This document shows positions 1-13,200 of a stretch of DNA of 64,000 nucleotides, in pieces. How positions within the stretch are numbered: position 1 is the stretch's first letter; the number at the start of each line of letters is the position of its first letter. The DNA comes from Stenopsyche tienmushanensis (Eukaryota; Arthropoda; Insecta; Trichoptera; Stenopsychidae). Made by a program: the position numbers and the translations under genes. Under the pieces are notes generated by a model. It had not been told where the DNA came from, made no database searches, and saw only the letters and a list, made by a program, of their open reading frames with translations. The stretch is from the NCBI GenBank assembly GCA_008973525.1, contig WACJ01000223.1, positions 434,001 through 498,000 on the forward strand, in the 5' to 3' direction.

Positions 1-1440
1 AAGGGCTTTTCAGTGTTTAGAGAACCGATAAGAATGTAATTCAGGACAATTTATATATCTTGAGAATATTCGCGATTTAGCAGCTTCTAAAAGAAGAGCT
101 GGCTTAAAACCAATAGTTGATTTTTTTAACATGAAAATATATTTATTATATGCGTGCGTGTATGTAAATCTAGATAAATAAAAATTATTCATATTTTCCC
201 TGTCTTTCCTCGTCAATTATGACTATTTTTGATTATCTGGATTTTCGTCATCCGGACTACTTTCATCCCCAATTATTCCGGATAGTCGAAGTTCTACTAT
301 ATATAATATTAGCGTAATCGGCGCGGGGGAGTTAAGTTCCTGGTGGGTGAGAATGAAAGAAAACAACGTATCACTGAATCGAATTATTCGCGGAGCAAGC
401 GCCCAGTTGTTTTACTTACGGCTGCCCGAAGAAGACTCGTTATACTTAGATAAACTTATTTAAATAACATAATCAATGTTTAAAAATAACACCATTACAT
501 TCCGTTTTATCCGATCCAAAATCAGCCTGTTTTGAAAAATTCTATAAATGCAATCACGTAACATGAAACTTGGATTTAAAGTTAGATTATGTTCAAAATA
601 GATTAACTTTAAACGATTTAGCTGTAACATTTATAAGTTATAATCGATATTTTAAGTATATTTAATAATAAAATCGATTATATACTTTGAAACTATTGAA
701 AAATAGTCAAATTGCCATTTGTATTTGAGTATCATTAACTATTTGTGGTGAGGTTGTTATTATTGATTTTTTCGTAGAAAAACATCATTATTGAAATAGG
801 TGTTTTTATTAAAGTATTGAATATTTTTCATAAAATAATATTCTCTTTTATAAGTCAAAAAATAGTAATCAAATCATCATAATTTTGCATTGCATTTAAA
901 GCAATGTTTTCTTAATGTATTGCAGTGCTCCGTAATCTTTTCTCACTTATGGCACACCAAAGTTCTTCCTTAAGTTTCGCGGCACACAGCTAACATAATA
1001 GATATTGATTTATTTATTTATATTTTAATGTACTAAAAAAGCTATCGCTACAGTACATAAAAGATTAAAAAAAGACACTAATTATTATAAACTACACAAT
1101 AAGAATACGAATAAGAAGAATAACAATTACAAAAAAAAAAAATTAGGAGGGCCTAAATATGCAATACACTAATTTTACTAAAATAAATAGAATTTAGGAC
1201 TCTCGATTTAAATGTGTTTATGATTTTAAAGCATTAATTCATCGCGTTTAAGAGTTCATCTGGGAAATTCATGATTATCGATGCTTCTCGATGTATGCAG
1301 CAGTGTGTAAATTGTATTATCTTTTGAGAGAGAAATACTGCAAGTAGGAGCTCTGTCGGTTTTCTCTGCATCAGTTCTATTACTCGTGCAGGGGTTGTTC
1401 CTGTCGACGCCGATGCAGTACCCTTCTTCACAGCAGCGGT
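1..1440. other. AT-rich DNA, no gene recognised; possible repeat end near 1010-1190
   Basis: No exon with supporting splice sites was found. From 1010 the sequence TTTATTTATTTATATTTTAA followed by an A-rich tract looks like the 3' end of an old repeat. Minus 1431-1234 is open for 65 codons (MKKGTASASTGTTPARVIEL at its start). I do not recognise it, and it may be a transposon remnant because it abuts an R1-like fragment. Confidence 0.4.
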
Positions 1441-2690
1441 GTTCCTAACAGCGTCATCGGGCAGGTCGCTGGTGCTAATTCAAGTCTCCTGCTAGCGGTA
1501 TACAATAACTTCCTAGCGGGGAGTCTTTCCAGCATCTTAGAAAAAACAGAAGCTTGTGCTTATTCCCAAAGAGAATAAGGGAACTCCTAGCTGCCCTGCA
1601 GTTTGGCTTTCGTCCGGGCCGTTCCACCATCAACGCCATGAATCAAATCGTAGAAACTATGAAGTAGGCATGGCGAGGTAGCGTCAAGGCCTGTGGACAA
1701 GTTATTATGATTACACTGAATGCGAATTCAATTCGGCCAGATGGCATTTGATCCCCAAGACTTTGAACGAAATTGATGCTCCATTAAACCTCGTTAAAAT
1801 GGTGGAGAGCTACCTTTAGAATGAACACTGATGTACAACGACGTTGATGGGGGAAGAAGGGAGTTCTCTAAGTCTCGTTCGCTGTCCAAAAGACAGAAGC
1901 GCTGTTCTTCATAAGACGCAGGAAACTTTCACCTTCACTTCTGATGATCGATGGATGTAAGATCAAATTCTCAAGATTCATTCGTCCAGAGAAGAAGTGC
2001 GATCCGAGTGGCTGCTGCGCACCGCACAGTATATTCAGCAGCTAGAAGACGCTATCTTGGCACTAACTGCCATATCGCCAATTGACCTGCTCGCTCAAGA
2101 CAGACTGGCGGTGTGGCAGTCCTGATAGAACAGCTCCACGGAAGATCGGTGGATATATGGACTGATCAGAGACATCGAAGAGTGAAGCAGAAGGAAACAT
2201 GATCAGCTTTGTTACCACCTGACCCAGCTTTGGTAGCTACCTTAATAAAATAGGAAAAGAGGCAAGTCTGGCATGCCATCACTCTGGAGCGAGCAATGAT
2301 GATGCCACACACACGACATTCATCTGTCATGGAGCGTTGATAGGGATGAGGAGCTGGGAGTAAATACGCTCTCGTCTAACAATTTGATTCCTTCAATGCT
2401 TAACGATACTAGGGCATGGAATGCGTGGTACAAATAGACAAAGTGAGCTATGCAGCAGAAGGAGGATGCCGAACGTAGGAGAAGACGACCAATGGAAACA
2501 TCCCCACTGAGCTGACATCCATAAGCTGAGTTGACAATGGAAGAGCCCAAGAGGGACACATCTTTTTTGTGACAGCAGAAGAGGAGGGAGGTTTTAGAAG
2601 GTAGAAATCCCACACTACTACCAGAATGGTGGATGAGTCTATGAGTTTGATGTTATCCAAGATTATTTGGATGGCGACTGCCTCGAGACC
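1441..2690 (+). mobile_element. R1-like LINE fragment, RT plus C-terminal domain, heavily broken
   Basis: Disrupted plus-strand frames give RT-palm-like FGFRPGRSTINAMNQIVETM near 1608-1665. Further on come the post-RT signature AILALTAISPIDLLAQD near 2055-2105, YHLTQ near 2215 and a degenerate zinc-knuckle region. Stops and frameshifts interrupt every domain. The tail (2470-2640) matches the 3' region of the copy at 7080, including the GAGGATGC...GAACG block and the final CACACTA...CAGAATGG. This is R1-clade non-LTR type from motif memory. It was coding once and is dead now. Confidence 0.75.
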
Positions 2691-2699
2691 GCAAAAAGA

Positions 2700-5600
2700 C
2701 GAAGTTCTGACACCGATTGCGGAGCACTGCTGTTTTGTTATTTTTATGTGCTATATAATAGCATTTTAATCCTATACACATAATTACTTCTACCCTTCTA
2801 CTCTACTCGTTACTCGTACTCGTTGCCAGGTGAGAGGAAAGTGCATGAACCACATCCTTTATGCAAATGACATGGTAATATACAAATAAAATACGCATCT
2901 AGAGAATATATAAAAATAAAATATACCAAAAGAAAATATATGTTTATGTGTAAAGATAAAAAAAATAAAAGTTTAAAAGATTACAAGTTTAAAAATTTAC
3001 AATAGAGTTTAAAATGTACAATAGCAATACTTATTTTATTTTTGAGATTACTTAGTTTTGGGTATCGGAATCTGCGAATGTTCCTTTGACTTTAAGACCA
3101 AGTATCGCATTGCATTGCATTGTGTTGGATGATTGTATTGGAATTGGGACTCTGTCCCCTTATTCCTTGGTCATGATTTGTTCTGTTTTTGTTTTGGCTT
3201 GTGTGTTGATTGGTGTTTTTTTTATCTCTCTACTTTTTTGAATCTTCATCATCTGGATGCTATTTTTTTTTATCTCTGCTTTTTTGAATCATTTCATCAT
3301 CTGGATGTTATTTTTTTTTAAACCAAATATCGCCTTCGGGCGGCGATTCAAGCTGCTCGAGTAGGAAGATAAGGAATTTATGATAGGATTAGGTACCTTT
3401 TTTAGGGAATCAAAGAAATTGGTAGAAAGGTACTCAATGTTTTTTTATTTAATTTTTATATTTAAAGATTTTTAGATATTTTATGCAGATAAGATACTAT
3501 ACTTATCAAGTATAAATATCTCATAATACCTTATTGTGTCAATTTGATGAGATTAATCAAACAAAAAAATGTCTCAGTAGCTAAATACTTGAAAGATTCA
3601 ATATCAGCTGCATTTGCAATAATGGATATACAAATGCGATTTACATGAATGACCGCATTAATAAAAGAAAGATCTTGTTTAAAAGTTTAATAAAATTTTC
3701 CTGGCAATCACATAAGTCTGCCACTGCATCTTATGCATTTTCTATACGATCACGAGGCAAAATCTCATAAGCAGCGAATTCATTTCTGTTTTCTCTGCAG
3801 TCTATTCGATCTATTTACAGCGATAGATCTCCAGGTTTTTTGCATTCCCGAAATATTACGTGAGTCTTATTTCGGGAGCTGTTTCTATTCTATGCTATCC
3901 GGGAAAGAGGATATTTACAATAGCTCATCAAAAGGACATTAATCAATTGGCAGCTCGCGTATAAATAGTTATTTTTACGAGTAAAATACCCACACGTGGG
4001 TAAACATGCGGTAGTCACTTGCACTTGCTAACATAATAAATACGTACAAATTTTGTATGGATGTCTAACTTTCTATAGCGTTTTGTTTTTATAGCGTGGT
4101 CCATATCTGGACGCTATAGAAGGATTGACTGTACACATCCTGATTTTAAATTATCTCCAAGGCTTTCGCTCTGTTTTTCCAACCGCACATAGAGATTAAA
4201 ACACAATTTAATTATCACAATGTTTTTATTCTCTAACTGATCTCTAAACATGTTTCGTATAATTTAAAAACATACATAAATTTCCATAAAATAAATTTGT
4301 CATATTAAGATTAACTATCCAATAGGTGGATTTTTACAAATCGCGATCGAGAGACTTTACACATAGATGATACTTATACATAGAATTTATACACAGTTTA
4401 ACACTTTTTACAATGTTTTTTCTCAAATAAAGCTTCACCAAAATTTCATATTTATTCAATATACAAGCAATAAATGCACTTATACATAGACATCAATTGT
4501 TTCCTTGTTCTACATCCAAAATCGATTTAAACTCAAAAGGCAATTGGGGGTGATTTGGGCACATTCAGATTTATAATCAAATACGACTATTGTATGCTAT
4601 TTTTATAGCGTGCAGTGTCAAGCGAGAATAATTTGAATTTAATGTAGAAAATTGACAAAGAACGGATCTGCGCATGCGCAGATCATGTCTTAATATTCTG
4701 CATTTATTAACTATATACAACAATTTAAAAAATAGTATTTATCAACAATTTAGAGCTAATATAACACCAGTTATGCGTGCTATTATGTTACGGTACATTT
4801 GCCAATTTTCATGTTATCCCGTCGAATTACGTTTGTTCCCGAATTTATGCACGTAATGTGTATTCCGGGATACCCAACTAAATACATAGATATTGTATAA
4901 TTGGGTGCTAATATGTAAATTTGGGGATATTCTCGTTTGCTCGAGGATATTTTGATAAGGATTCCCATTTTAATTAGCATTTAATAAAAATGATTGCACA
5001 ATATTTGGGAATGGTCTTAATTTGCATATTCGTAGATGGGGAATTTTTCAATTTTTATGTGCGTTTATTGCACTTTAATTCATAATTATTAATAAGAATT
5101 TCATACATCGTGCATTAATGCATTAATATGCACTACTATTTAGTATTGAATTTTGGACACTATATTTTTAAAGGATACATCGAGACTAACATTGATCTAA
5201 ATGTGTTTATAAATAAAAATGTATGACATCTATCATATTTGTATTTAAAATTGCTTTTATTTTGGCTATAATTGATGAATGAGAGTCATTAAAAATGAGA
5301 CAAATTTAGTCCCAATTCAGCACGTGAAGGTTATTTTTTTAAATTAAATATGAAAAAGCATTTGTATTCCTATTGTACGTTTATTCTTATAGTTATCTTG
5401 AATGAATTATAAAATTGCTATGGTTTGATCCAATATTCCATAATAGAATTTCAGCTGAATAGTTTAAATTTCAGTGCGATGCAATTTCTTCAAGCTCTCT
5501 TCGTATATCAAGATGCATCTTCTGATGGATTTTGAATGAAAATATTCTGAATTCTTACATGAAAAATATTTGATTCTTCAGCACAATACATTTATGATAT

Positions 5601-6093
5601 ATTGAACATGCGGTATCGATGTCTGCGGGTTAAAAATTATTTGATATTTTTTATACAAAGAACGTTAGGACTTTATATTCTATATTGAATTCTCGAGGAC
5701 ACATAAACATCAATTGAAAATTTCATACATGATAAAATTCATGAATCTATAAAGTTGGCAATCTATGCAATATAATATAATAGTATCCAAATGCGATTCC
5801 AGAAAACGCGGAGAAAATTGGCCCAATTAATGTGAGATATAAAGCGAATTTTGGGAACGCGTTAAGGTTCCAGTGGTTAAACTTTCCAGTCAAAATTAAT
5901 AAACGCTATCTGCAGAATATTGCACCAATCGTCGCCTTTGAAGTTTCTAATGGAAACAAAAGTTTGTTTGCGCAACTTAAAGAGTAGTTTGGGACCGATT
6001 ATTATATAAGTGTAATCAAATTAATTAACTGAGAGCTTACGAAGCATGTTAAGATCTGATATGAACGACAAATTGTTATGTGTTCAAAAATTC
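2700..6093. other. AT-rich DNA without a recognised gene
   Basis: Apart from the tandem repeat at 3217-3321, I find only short frames. At 3801-3859 (+) a good acceptor (tttctctgcag) and a donor (gtgagt) flank an open 59-nt segment. It has no partner exon and lies in a small inverted repeat (CCCGAAATA...TATTTCGGG), so I do not call it. Confidence 0.4.
3217..3321 (+). repeat. Two-unit tandem repeat, about 53 bp per unit
   Basis: The block containing CTTTTTTGAATC, CATCATCTGGATG and a poly-T run occurs twice in direct tandem with few differences. It is a local duplication. The open plus frame across it is explained by the repeat and is not proposed as a gene. Confidence 0.7.
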
Positions 6094-6500
6094 AGAGGAC
6101 TTTCAACAAGGACGCTCAAAGTTTACTCGATTATAACGGCCATGTTATTTAAGAAAAATCTATTAAATGTATTGTAAATTATTTAATAAAGTATGGCAAT
6201 TTTCTATAAGTGTTTATAATATTTTAAACAATCCCGTTCGATAAACGTTTCGCCAAAATGGAATCATGGATCTATACTTTTTCCAAAATGAAACAGGCAC
6301 TGTCATTTTAGCATTGCTAAACTGGATAATATGGATATTGACGCCATGTGGTTCTAACAAGATGACGCTGCATTCACATAGCACATGCAATGATGGACAT
6401 TATGCACGAACGATTTGTAGGTATGGTGAACTGGCCATCAAGATCGCGCAATTTAACGCCTTTAGGATTCTACCTTTGCGGACTAGAGAACACCACTGAC
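6094..6500 (+). mobile_element. Tc1/mariner-superfamily relic, family C, with transposase fragment
   Basis: It starts with the family C terminal repeat GGACTTTCAACAAGGACGCTC. Plus-strand frames give LAKLDNMDIDAMWF and then a degenerate QQDGATCHT-like stretch, part of the DDE catalytic region of IS630/Tc1/mariner-type transposases. Frameshifts and stops interrupt it. The segment from the terminus into the transposase matches, in reverse, the right part of the element at 36145-38264. Confidence 0.65.
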
Positions 6501-6566
6501 ATGAGGGCTCTTCTCTAATCCGAGCTGCATATTGGTCCCATTATTCAAGACCATAGCCTTCTGCGA

Positions 6567-6840
6567 CTAGATGGAGGCTATAGAAAGCCCCCAAGATAAA
6601 TTTTTCTCCAAAATTCTTGCAAAAAACCATAAAATTGGAGGAAGTGGCCACAAGGTTTCCGTGTTCAACCAGGTTCTAATTTTGGATGTCATGCCCGAAG
6701 ATGTACACAGAACATGTTCTGTAATCATGAACGGATTTCCGCATGGACACTCTGAAATTGACGAAAGCCGAAACTTAAGTGACGAGGACTTAAACCACCT
6801 GTATCCTGTGAGGAAATGGGCCACCCATCCATATCTCAGT
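6567..6840 (-). mobile_element. LINE 3' fragment, second type (CPCG...EHVLC)
   Basis: The minus-strand frame reads FLTGYRWFK...SISECPCGNPFMITEHVLC, the cysteine and histidine knuckle found near the end of non-LTR polyproteins. The same segment occurs at 43478 (+), where it is better preserved. The assignment to a jockey-like group is tentative. Confidence 0.6.
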
Positions 6841-7060
6841 AGTTTCCTCGGTAGTGCCTAACCGAGGAAAAAAAACGTGAGAGTTTCCAACTAAATATTG
6901 TTGCTTTCATCACGTGACGATGGAGATCACTGAGCGCATCTGAGGCGTCCACCTCTATTAGGATTTCCGTGCCATCGATTACCGGGGTTTCACAGTATTT
7001 GGCGAGGGATTTCGCATCCCGACACTGAACCTTGAGGTCCAGCAGCACGCCGTCAAACAC
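6836..7060 (-). other. Unidentified frame next to LINE debris
   Basis: The minus strand is open for 74 codons and contains VIDGTEILIEVDASDALSDL. It lies directly upstream, in minus sense, of the LINE fragment at 6567-6840 and may be another part of that element. I do not recognise it and see no splice context. Confidence 0.25.
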
Positions 7061-7079
7061 CGGTGGCAGGCGTCCTATA

Positions 7080-8250
7080 TGTTATTTTGATTAAAATTAA
7101 AAGCGAATTCTGATCATTCAGCAGAAGTGAGATCTCAAGATCCATCTGTTTCTTGGGGATGGAAATTGACGATAAGCTCTGTTTTGTTGCATATACGGAG
7201 AAGATCGCAACAAAGGCGGCTAGTATTGCGGAAGGTCTAGCTAGGTTGATGCCCAACATCGGTGACCCTAAGACAAACCGTCGAAGATTATACAACGAGG
7301 TGGTGCACTTGGTACTGTTATATGAAGCTCCGATATGGGCCGAGGCACTACACTTCGAAAGGGCCAGGCTCTATCTGATAAGAGTACAGAGGAGAAGCGC
7401 AATCAGAGTCGCAGCAGCGTATTGCACAGTGTCAGAAGACGCAGTCCTGGCCATTCCACCGATCGACCTGCTCGCAAAGGAAAGGAAAGTCATGCGCACC
7501 GGAAAAACCAGGCAAAGAGCTAAGCAATCCACTATGGCGGAATAGCAGTCCTGATGAAACAGCTCCGCCAAAGGTTAATGGACCCATCGGTTCATTCCGG
7601 ACCTAAAGTCCTCGACAGCCAGGAAACATGGTCAGCTGTGCTACCACTTTACCCAGAAACTCACTGGACACGGCTGCTTTGGTAGCTACAAGCACAAGAT
7701 TCAAAAAGAGGTCGGTCCGGAATATCACCACTGCGGAGCGGAGCTGGAAAATGCCACGCACACGCTATTCGACTGCCCGGCTTGGAGCACAGAGAAGGAC
7801 ACCCTGCGGGAGGAGTTTGAAGTCAATTCACTCACTATCACAACATGGTCCCTACGATGCTAACCAATTCTAGGGCATGGAATGCATTGTCCGGATACGT
7901 TGCGAGCGTTATTCTGCAGAAAGAGGATGCTGAACGACTGAGACGTCGGACACGCATTGAAGGATCCTCCTCTTCCTTGAGGAGGAGGAGCCTTGTGCGG
8001 GCACACAAGGGGTCCCGAGGAAGATTCCGAAGAAACCCAGGAATAGAGGAACTGCGAAGAAATCGCGATAACATGAACTCCTAGAGGGATACATACGTAC
8101 CGCCACCCTAGAGCAATACTTTACGGTAGTCGAGTGGCGGCGGAACCGGAGGAGGGGTTTAGTAAGTCTGACGATATACATATATAGTAGTCAAACCTCA
8201 CACTACCCCCAGAATGGCGGTGTCTTTCTGAAGATTCCCCTCCTTTGAAA
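7080..8250 (+). mobile_element. R1-like LINE, 3' part of ORF2 plus 3' UTR
   Basis: Open from about 7153 for 130 codons (GLARLMPNIGDPKTNRRRLY, LLYEAPIWAEAL, YCTVSEDAVLAIPPIDLL), which is the conserved region after the R1-type RT. Shifted frames then give the zinc-knuckle region (YHHCGAELENATHTLFDCPA) and NSRAWNALSGYVASVILQKE. The 3' UTR (about 8090-8250) ends in an A-rich tract and is shared with minus-strand 28000-27640. It is 5' truncated with several frameshifts. Confidence 0.82.
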
Positions 8251-8429
8251 AAAAAAGATTTGCCGTATCAGCTCGATGCTCATGTTAGATCATCAGAAGA
8301 GAGTATCCTCTAACGTTCCAGTAGCTTGCCGCAATTAGAGCCATGAGACGAGCATGCGCCATAAAACTTTGCGACTCATCCAGAGTGATCCCCAAGTATA
8401 GGGTTGATTTCACGTGACTATCGAAATTT

Positions 8430-8900
8430 TATCCGATAGTTACTCATACGTATCCCAGGGTGGTCACAACAGCCACCGCTTGAAGAGGAGATCCTGCGAC
8501 TTGGATGTCGAGAACGATAATCTGTTTAGTCGACTCCAATCGCTGATCCTCTCCAGGACGTCACTAGCCAGGGTTTCGATGTGGGTCAGCGTGAAGTTGT
8601 CCACGTATATAAACAACTCACACCCTGCAGGGAGACTTATCTCATAGATGTCGTCCAGCAGAATGTTCGACAAGAATGATCCCAGTATGGGGCCCTGAGG
8701 GCAGCCTTTGCTCAGTTTCCTGGAAATTATTTCTTCGCCGGCTTCAGCAACACAACATACGACCTTATTGAGGCCACTAAGTTGGACGGGATCTGTCTTG
8801 CATGGAGCTTGACCAGGATCATACGTTGTCAAAGGCGCCAGTGACGTCTAGGAAGACATCATAAATCAAGACTGGAGATCTCCCGAATGCGTGGTACTTA
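8430..8900 (-). mobile_element. R1-like RT fragment, opposite strand, altered active site
   Basis: The minus-strand frame (122 codons) reads LSKGCPQGPILGSFLSNILL, then ELFIYVDNFTLTHIE. The usual (F/Y)ADD catalytic motif of RT is YVDN here (near 8607-8596), so this copy cannot be active. It lies inverted 180 bp beyond the 3' end of the copy at 7080-8250. Confidence 0.75.
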
Positions 8901-8904
8901 GCAA

Positions 8905-9046
8905 AGCCATGGCATATATTTGAACCGCATTTTATTTTATATTAAATGCCATAAAATATTAATTCCAATATAAAAAGGGCAAAAATCTTATACAAAACTT
9001 GTTTTATTTACATTTAAAAATTGAGCGTCCTTATTGAAAGACCCCA
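8905..9046 (-). mobile_element. Family C (Tc1/mariner-type) terminal fragment
   Basis: The reverse complement starts TGGGGTCTTTCAATAAGGAC next to a TA dinucleotide and continues through AAATGTAAATAAAACAAGTT, as in the copies at 18739, 36145 and 42890. Only the terminal part is present. Confidence 0.6.
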
Positions 9047-9970
9047 TATTACAATCTCTAATGCTTTTCGGATAAAACAAAGACATATTATGTCGGCAGT
9101 TTAATTGTTCTGCAACATTTGGCACGGAACATTTCATACATATTTTTAAGTTTTACATCGAATAACAATAAAATTACATTGTATATTTGGCACAAAACGA
9201 AGATCGATTGTGATTTTGCCATAATGCAGATGTTTTTACCAAGAACTCATTCAACATTGTTTCAATGAAGATGTATCATTTATTCGCATAAAATGGCATC
9301 TTATTGGTATTTTCTTAAGAGTACTTGGATTGGAACATTATTCGTTGAAAGTTCAACTTGAGAATATTAAATTCTCAAGATTGTTGGTGTAGTCGTTGCC
9401 TTTTTGTTGTCCCTATTATGAATTTCTTATTGTTGTTTGTAAGATCAACATTTTCAGCAACCGCCTGCATTAAATTTAAAGCATTTGATAGATTTTTAAA
9501 TGCATGGTTGAATTTTGTTTAAAGATAAAGCATATCGATCGCTGAATAAATTCTGTGCGTTTTCTAAGTTGAACGCCATCAAAAATTAATTTGCGCATCA
9601 CTGATTTATGACAACAGTCTGTATTTGGTCCTCGATGCCATCATTCAAGCGATGTAATTTTTTAGTTGAGCGCCAATACAAATTCAATATAAAATCATCT
9701 GTTTGACAGATCAAAATCAATTTAAAATCTTATTGATTCACGTCAGCATTAAATTTAAGACGCCAAATTAAACTTACACGTAAGAATCTTTAGAATGCGA
9801 TATTATCGGTTTTGAACCGCTCAATTGAATACGATAGGCTAATTATCCAATACACAATCAACATTTTCATATAAAAATTTAATTCAAATACTCTTATACT
9901 ATTTATGTATAGATACATGATGATACGACAAATTAACTGGTCTTCGGATCAATGATATGAACGTCCGGCT
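9047..9970. other. 3' flank of the cysteine-rich gene
   Basis: AT-rich, with no repeat I recognise and no exon. It probably contains the 3' UTR of the gene (from 9970 downward). Confidence 0.4.
9878..9883 (-). promoter_or_regulatory. Possible polyadenylation signal ATTAAA
   Basis: ATTAAA on the minus strand, about 90 bases past the stop codon of the cysteine-rich gene. This is the commonest variant signal, but in AT-rich DNA the hexamer is expected often by chance. Confidence 0.35.
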
Positions 9971-10217
9971 TTAGAAGCCCATCATCCGCTTGCCGATGAC
10001 GATGGTCACTGCATACGAAGACAAAATGGTCAGAAGACAATCGGCTATGTTGCTGATGATGTAGATCGAAGATGCTGAACAGATGGCGTCGTCGAAACTC
10101 TCACATCGGTCGTTGTGCGTCAAAGTCCCGGAGATCCTCCTCAGCATAATTGCACCGCTGATGTTGCATTTCGCTTTGGATGCGTTCGAAATGCACCGGT
10201 TGAAGCCGAATCTTGCA
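9971..10217 (-). CDS. Exon 6 (Cys-rich C-terminus, hydrophobic tail and stop)
   Basis: The acceptor is cccatatttttgcag|. The frame is open for 81 codons to TAA at 9973-9971. It encodes ARFGFNRC, two N-glycosylation sequons, four further cysteines and a hydrophobic stretch of about 25 residues near the C-terminus. It is visibly richer in G+C than the flanking DNA. Confidence 0.88.
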
Positions 10218-13200
10218 CTGCAAAAATATGGGATATTTAAAACTATTTTTTTAAAAATATAAATCGCCCGATATTAATATATCTGACAGTCTAATGCGGT
10301 TAACAGTTCGGTAATGGGTGGCAATTAGACTTTGTGATGACCCTATTGTCTTAATACAATATTAACCTGAATGTATCACCATAATATAATATATGTTCGG
10401 ATCTTATGAGCATAATTACGTCAGAGTTAATTGAAATTTCTAAGAAGCTTTTAGCTTATCATTTATTAAAGGGATCTACTAGAATTTTTTTTTTTAGCAT
10501 TTGCAAAACGTTTTTATATGAAATTTATCTAATTGATATTGTTATATATTTTTTATTTTAAAGTGATTGTTTTGAGAACACAAGCAAATATAAGGTAAAA
10601 GAGCTAAGAGTTCTTAATCAAGTTCTGACACCAGTGAAATCCCACCATAACAAAGCAGGATTTTATTATTGTTACTGATGACTTATGGATCTATAGCAAA
10701 CGATTATTAATTGCTTCAGATAAACAGAGGGATAAAGATCTTTTTTAAACATATTAATATATTATATGTTGCTAGTTTCGTAAGCTCGCTTGCCCTTATT
10801 CCTTCGTTGAATAAAAATGACAAGCAATAAGGGAAATGTTCTTCATCAATACAAATTAACTGTGTTTTGATTATCTTCCTGTCTTTCTAATATAAAAAAA
10901 ACATATATTCAACTTTATAAAAAAAAAAAAAAAAATTCAGCAGATAAAAAAAAACATTATTAATCTGAGATTAACCCTTTGATTAGAGATTGAATGAATA
11001 ATAATATTAGAAAAAGTAGCACGTCATTGGAAATAAAGTGTTGTGGGGCGCTGCCCGCAACATGTGCGGGCATACTCTCCATGGATCACTCGAGTGAGCC
11101 CGGAACATATGCGTGAACACTCATCAGATCTAATACAGAATATGCCTCCATTTAAATATAAGAACTTCAATTAATTTGTTGCTTTGGTTCAAGTTATGAT
11201 CCATGCAGCTCTTCATTTTTAGATGGCCATTCGGTGCTCCAAATGACAAAAGATTTATTCCTTCAAACAAAAGCGTTTTTTAAATTGACTATTGATCTAA
11301 TTCTAACTATTGATTATTGTTAATTTAATCTATGTTTTATATTAAAATGCATGTTTTCAACGACAACATGTAAAATGATATCGACACTAATTAATTTCTG
11401 GATTTAAAAGAATCAAATAATTGGAACCAACCTTATTGTGTCCATGGGAATATGGATATTTTATTTTTTGTTGGTAAGCGATTTTCCACAAATGATAATC
11501 AAGAAATTGGAGATTGAGACGTTCAAGAATCGCATTTCAACATATTTTGGAATTTTTACAAAAATTTGAAAGTAGTTTGAAAAAATTCTTTTTGTTTGCA
11601 TATTTTCATAGTTTAGATTTTTAAGAATAAAGTCTCCAAAGAAATTTATATAATTCCTATTATATGCCGGAGTTTCAGTTATTTTTAGTAACATGGCAAC
11701 TAAGCTGGTCTCACCGGAATGAAATCTTTAAACGCGTTTTTCTCTACTTTTTCAACGCGGTTGACATGATTTCCCAAGTTTTAATTGCCTGATGTACTTG
11801 AAAATTTGAACGAACTTTTTCTATATAGTCTTCTATCGCTTCTATCAGATTTATGTAAAAAAAAATTAAAAATATTTTTAATAATTAAACTATCTTTTTT
11901 AAAAAAATATTTTAGATGACTAGAAGGGTTGAAATCGTGTCAATTAGGACACGCCCCTTTTTAACGCCCTCAGTCTAGAAGATGTTCAAGATACTTTTTT
12001 GATTATATATTGATAAAATCTTATTAAATTAATAGATATCTACCTAGTTAATAAAAAAAAAATACAACTGAACCAAAAATATTTCCATTGCTTTTAGGAA
12101 ATATTAAGCATTTTCTAAAAAATCGATACCGAGGACTGCTGTCTATATCAGGGTACTGTGTATTTAAATGAAAAATACTGTTTTTCTAACAAAATTGAGT
12201 TTTTTGAAATTATTTCTATAAATTTTGTAATTTTAACAAAATTATAAAAAGTTTTCTAAATCATACAAATTGAAAAAAATATAAAAATATTTTGTGTCTT
12301 ATATTATAGAACCGGTCTCATTATAATTAAAGAAAATTAATTATCACTTAAAAAAGACATACATAAGTAAAGAAAACATAGTGGTTTCATGATTGTATTA
12401 AAAATTCCATTTTAAAAATATATTTGGATTGGAGCTTTGGAAATGTGACACGGATTGCGTCATCTATATTCCATATTTGGCCTGTTATGGTGCAGGGGAC
12501 TGTTTAATTGAATTTAATTGGAATTTAGTAGATTAATTGAAAGGTTGAAATCGTGTCAACTAGGATAAGTCCTTTTTTATTCCTAATATTTTATCACTCT
12601 ATAATTTTAAATTTTGTCTCTTTTAATTTTTTTTTATAAATTCTCAAAATATTTAAATGCTAAAAAAATATTAAATTAAATATAAAATATCAAGTTGAGA
12701 TTTTTTTGATAAGATTGTTAAAGTTGACCGTCGAAAATGACTAAAAACCTTAATTTTAATAAGCATTTTAAAGCCTGCGTAAAATATCCACATTCAAAAG
12801 CTGTTTAACTATACATTCAATTAGTTTAAATTAAATTATAAGTCCCTAGTTAACCTAAATCAAAATTGTGTAATTTATTAGACTCCCTTATAATAAACCC
12901 TATATAAAGTGGATATTAAATTCGTTGTGCAATTATTAATTTGGGTTTTAAGAAAACAGTTTCTGCTTAATTAATGTAAATAGCGTGTCCCTGCGAAGCC
13001 TTAAAATGATGTTTTAGGGCAGAAAATGTATTGAATTTGTTTTCAATAAATATAAGAACAATGTTACTTTAATCTTTTCATTGTCTTTAGCGACTTTTAT
13101 AATGATCGTAGTTTATAAAACGTTTTCCGGTTGTATTTCCCAAGAAAATAAGCGAAGTTAAGACATCAACCCAAAAATGTTAATTGAAAAACTTTACGCT

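Noticed and set aside
3801..3859. Plus-strand exon-like segment between tttctctgcag and gtgagt.
   Set aside because: Two frames are open, no partner exon was found, and the segment forms a local inverted repeat.
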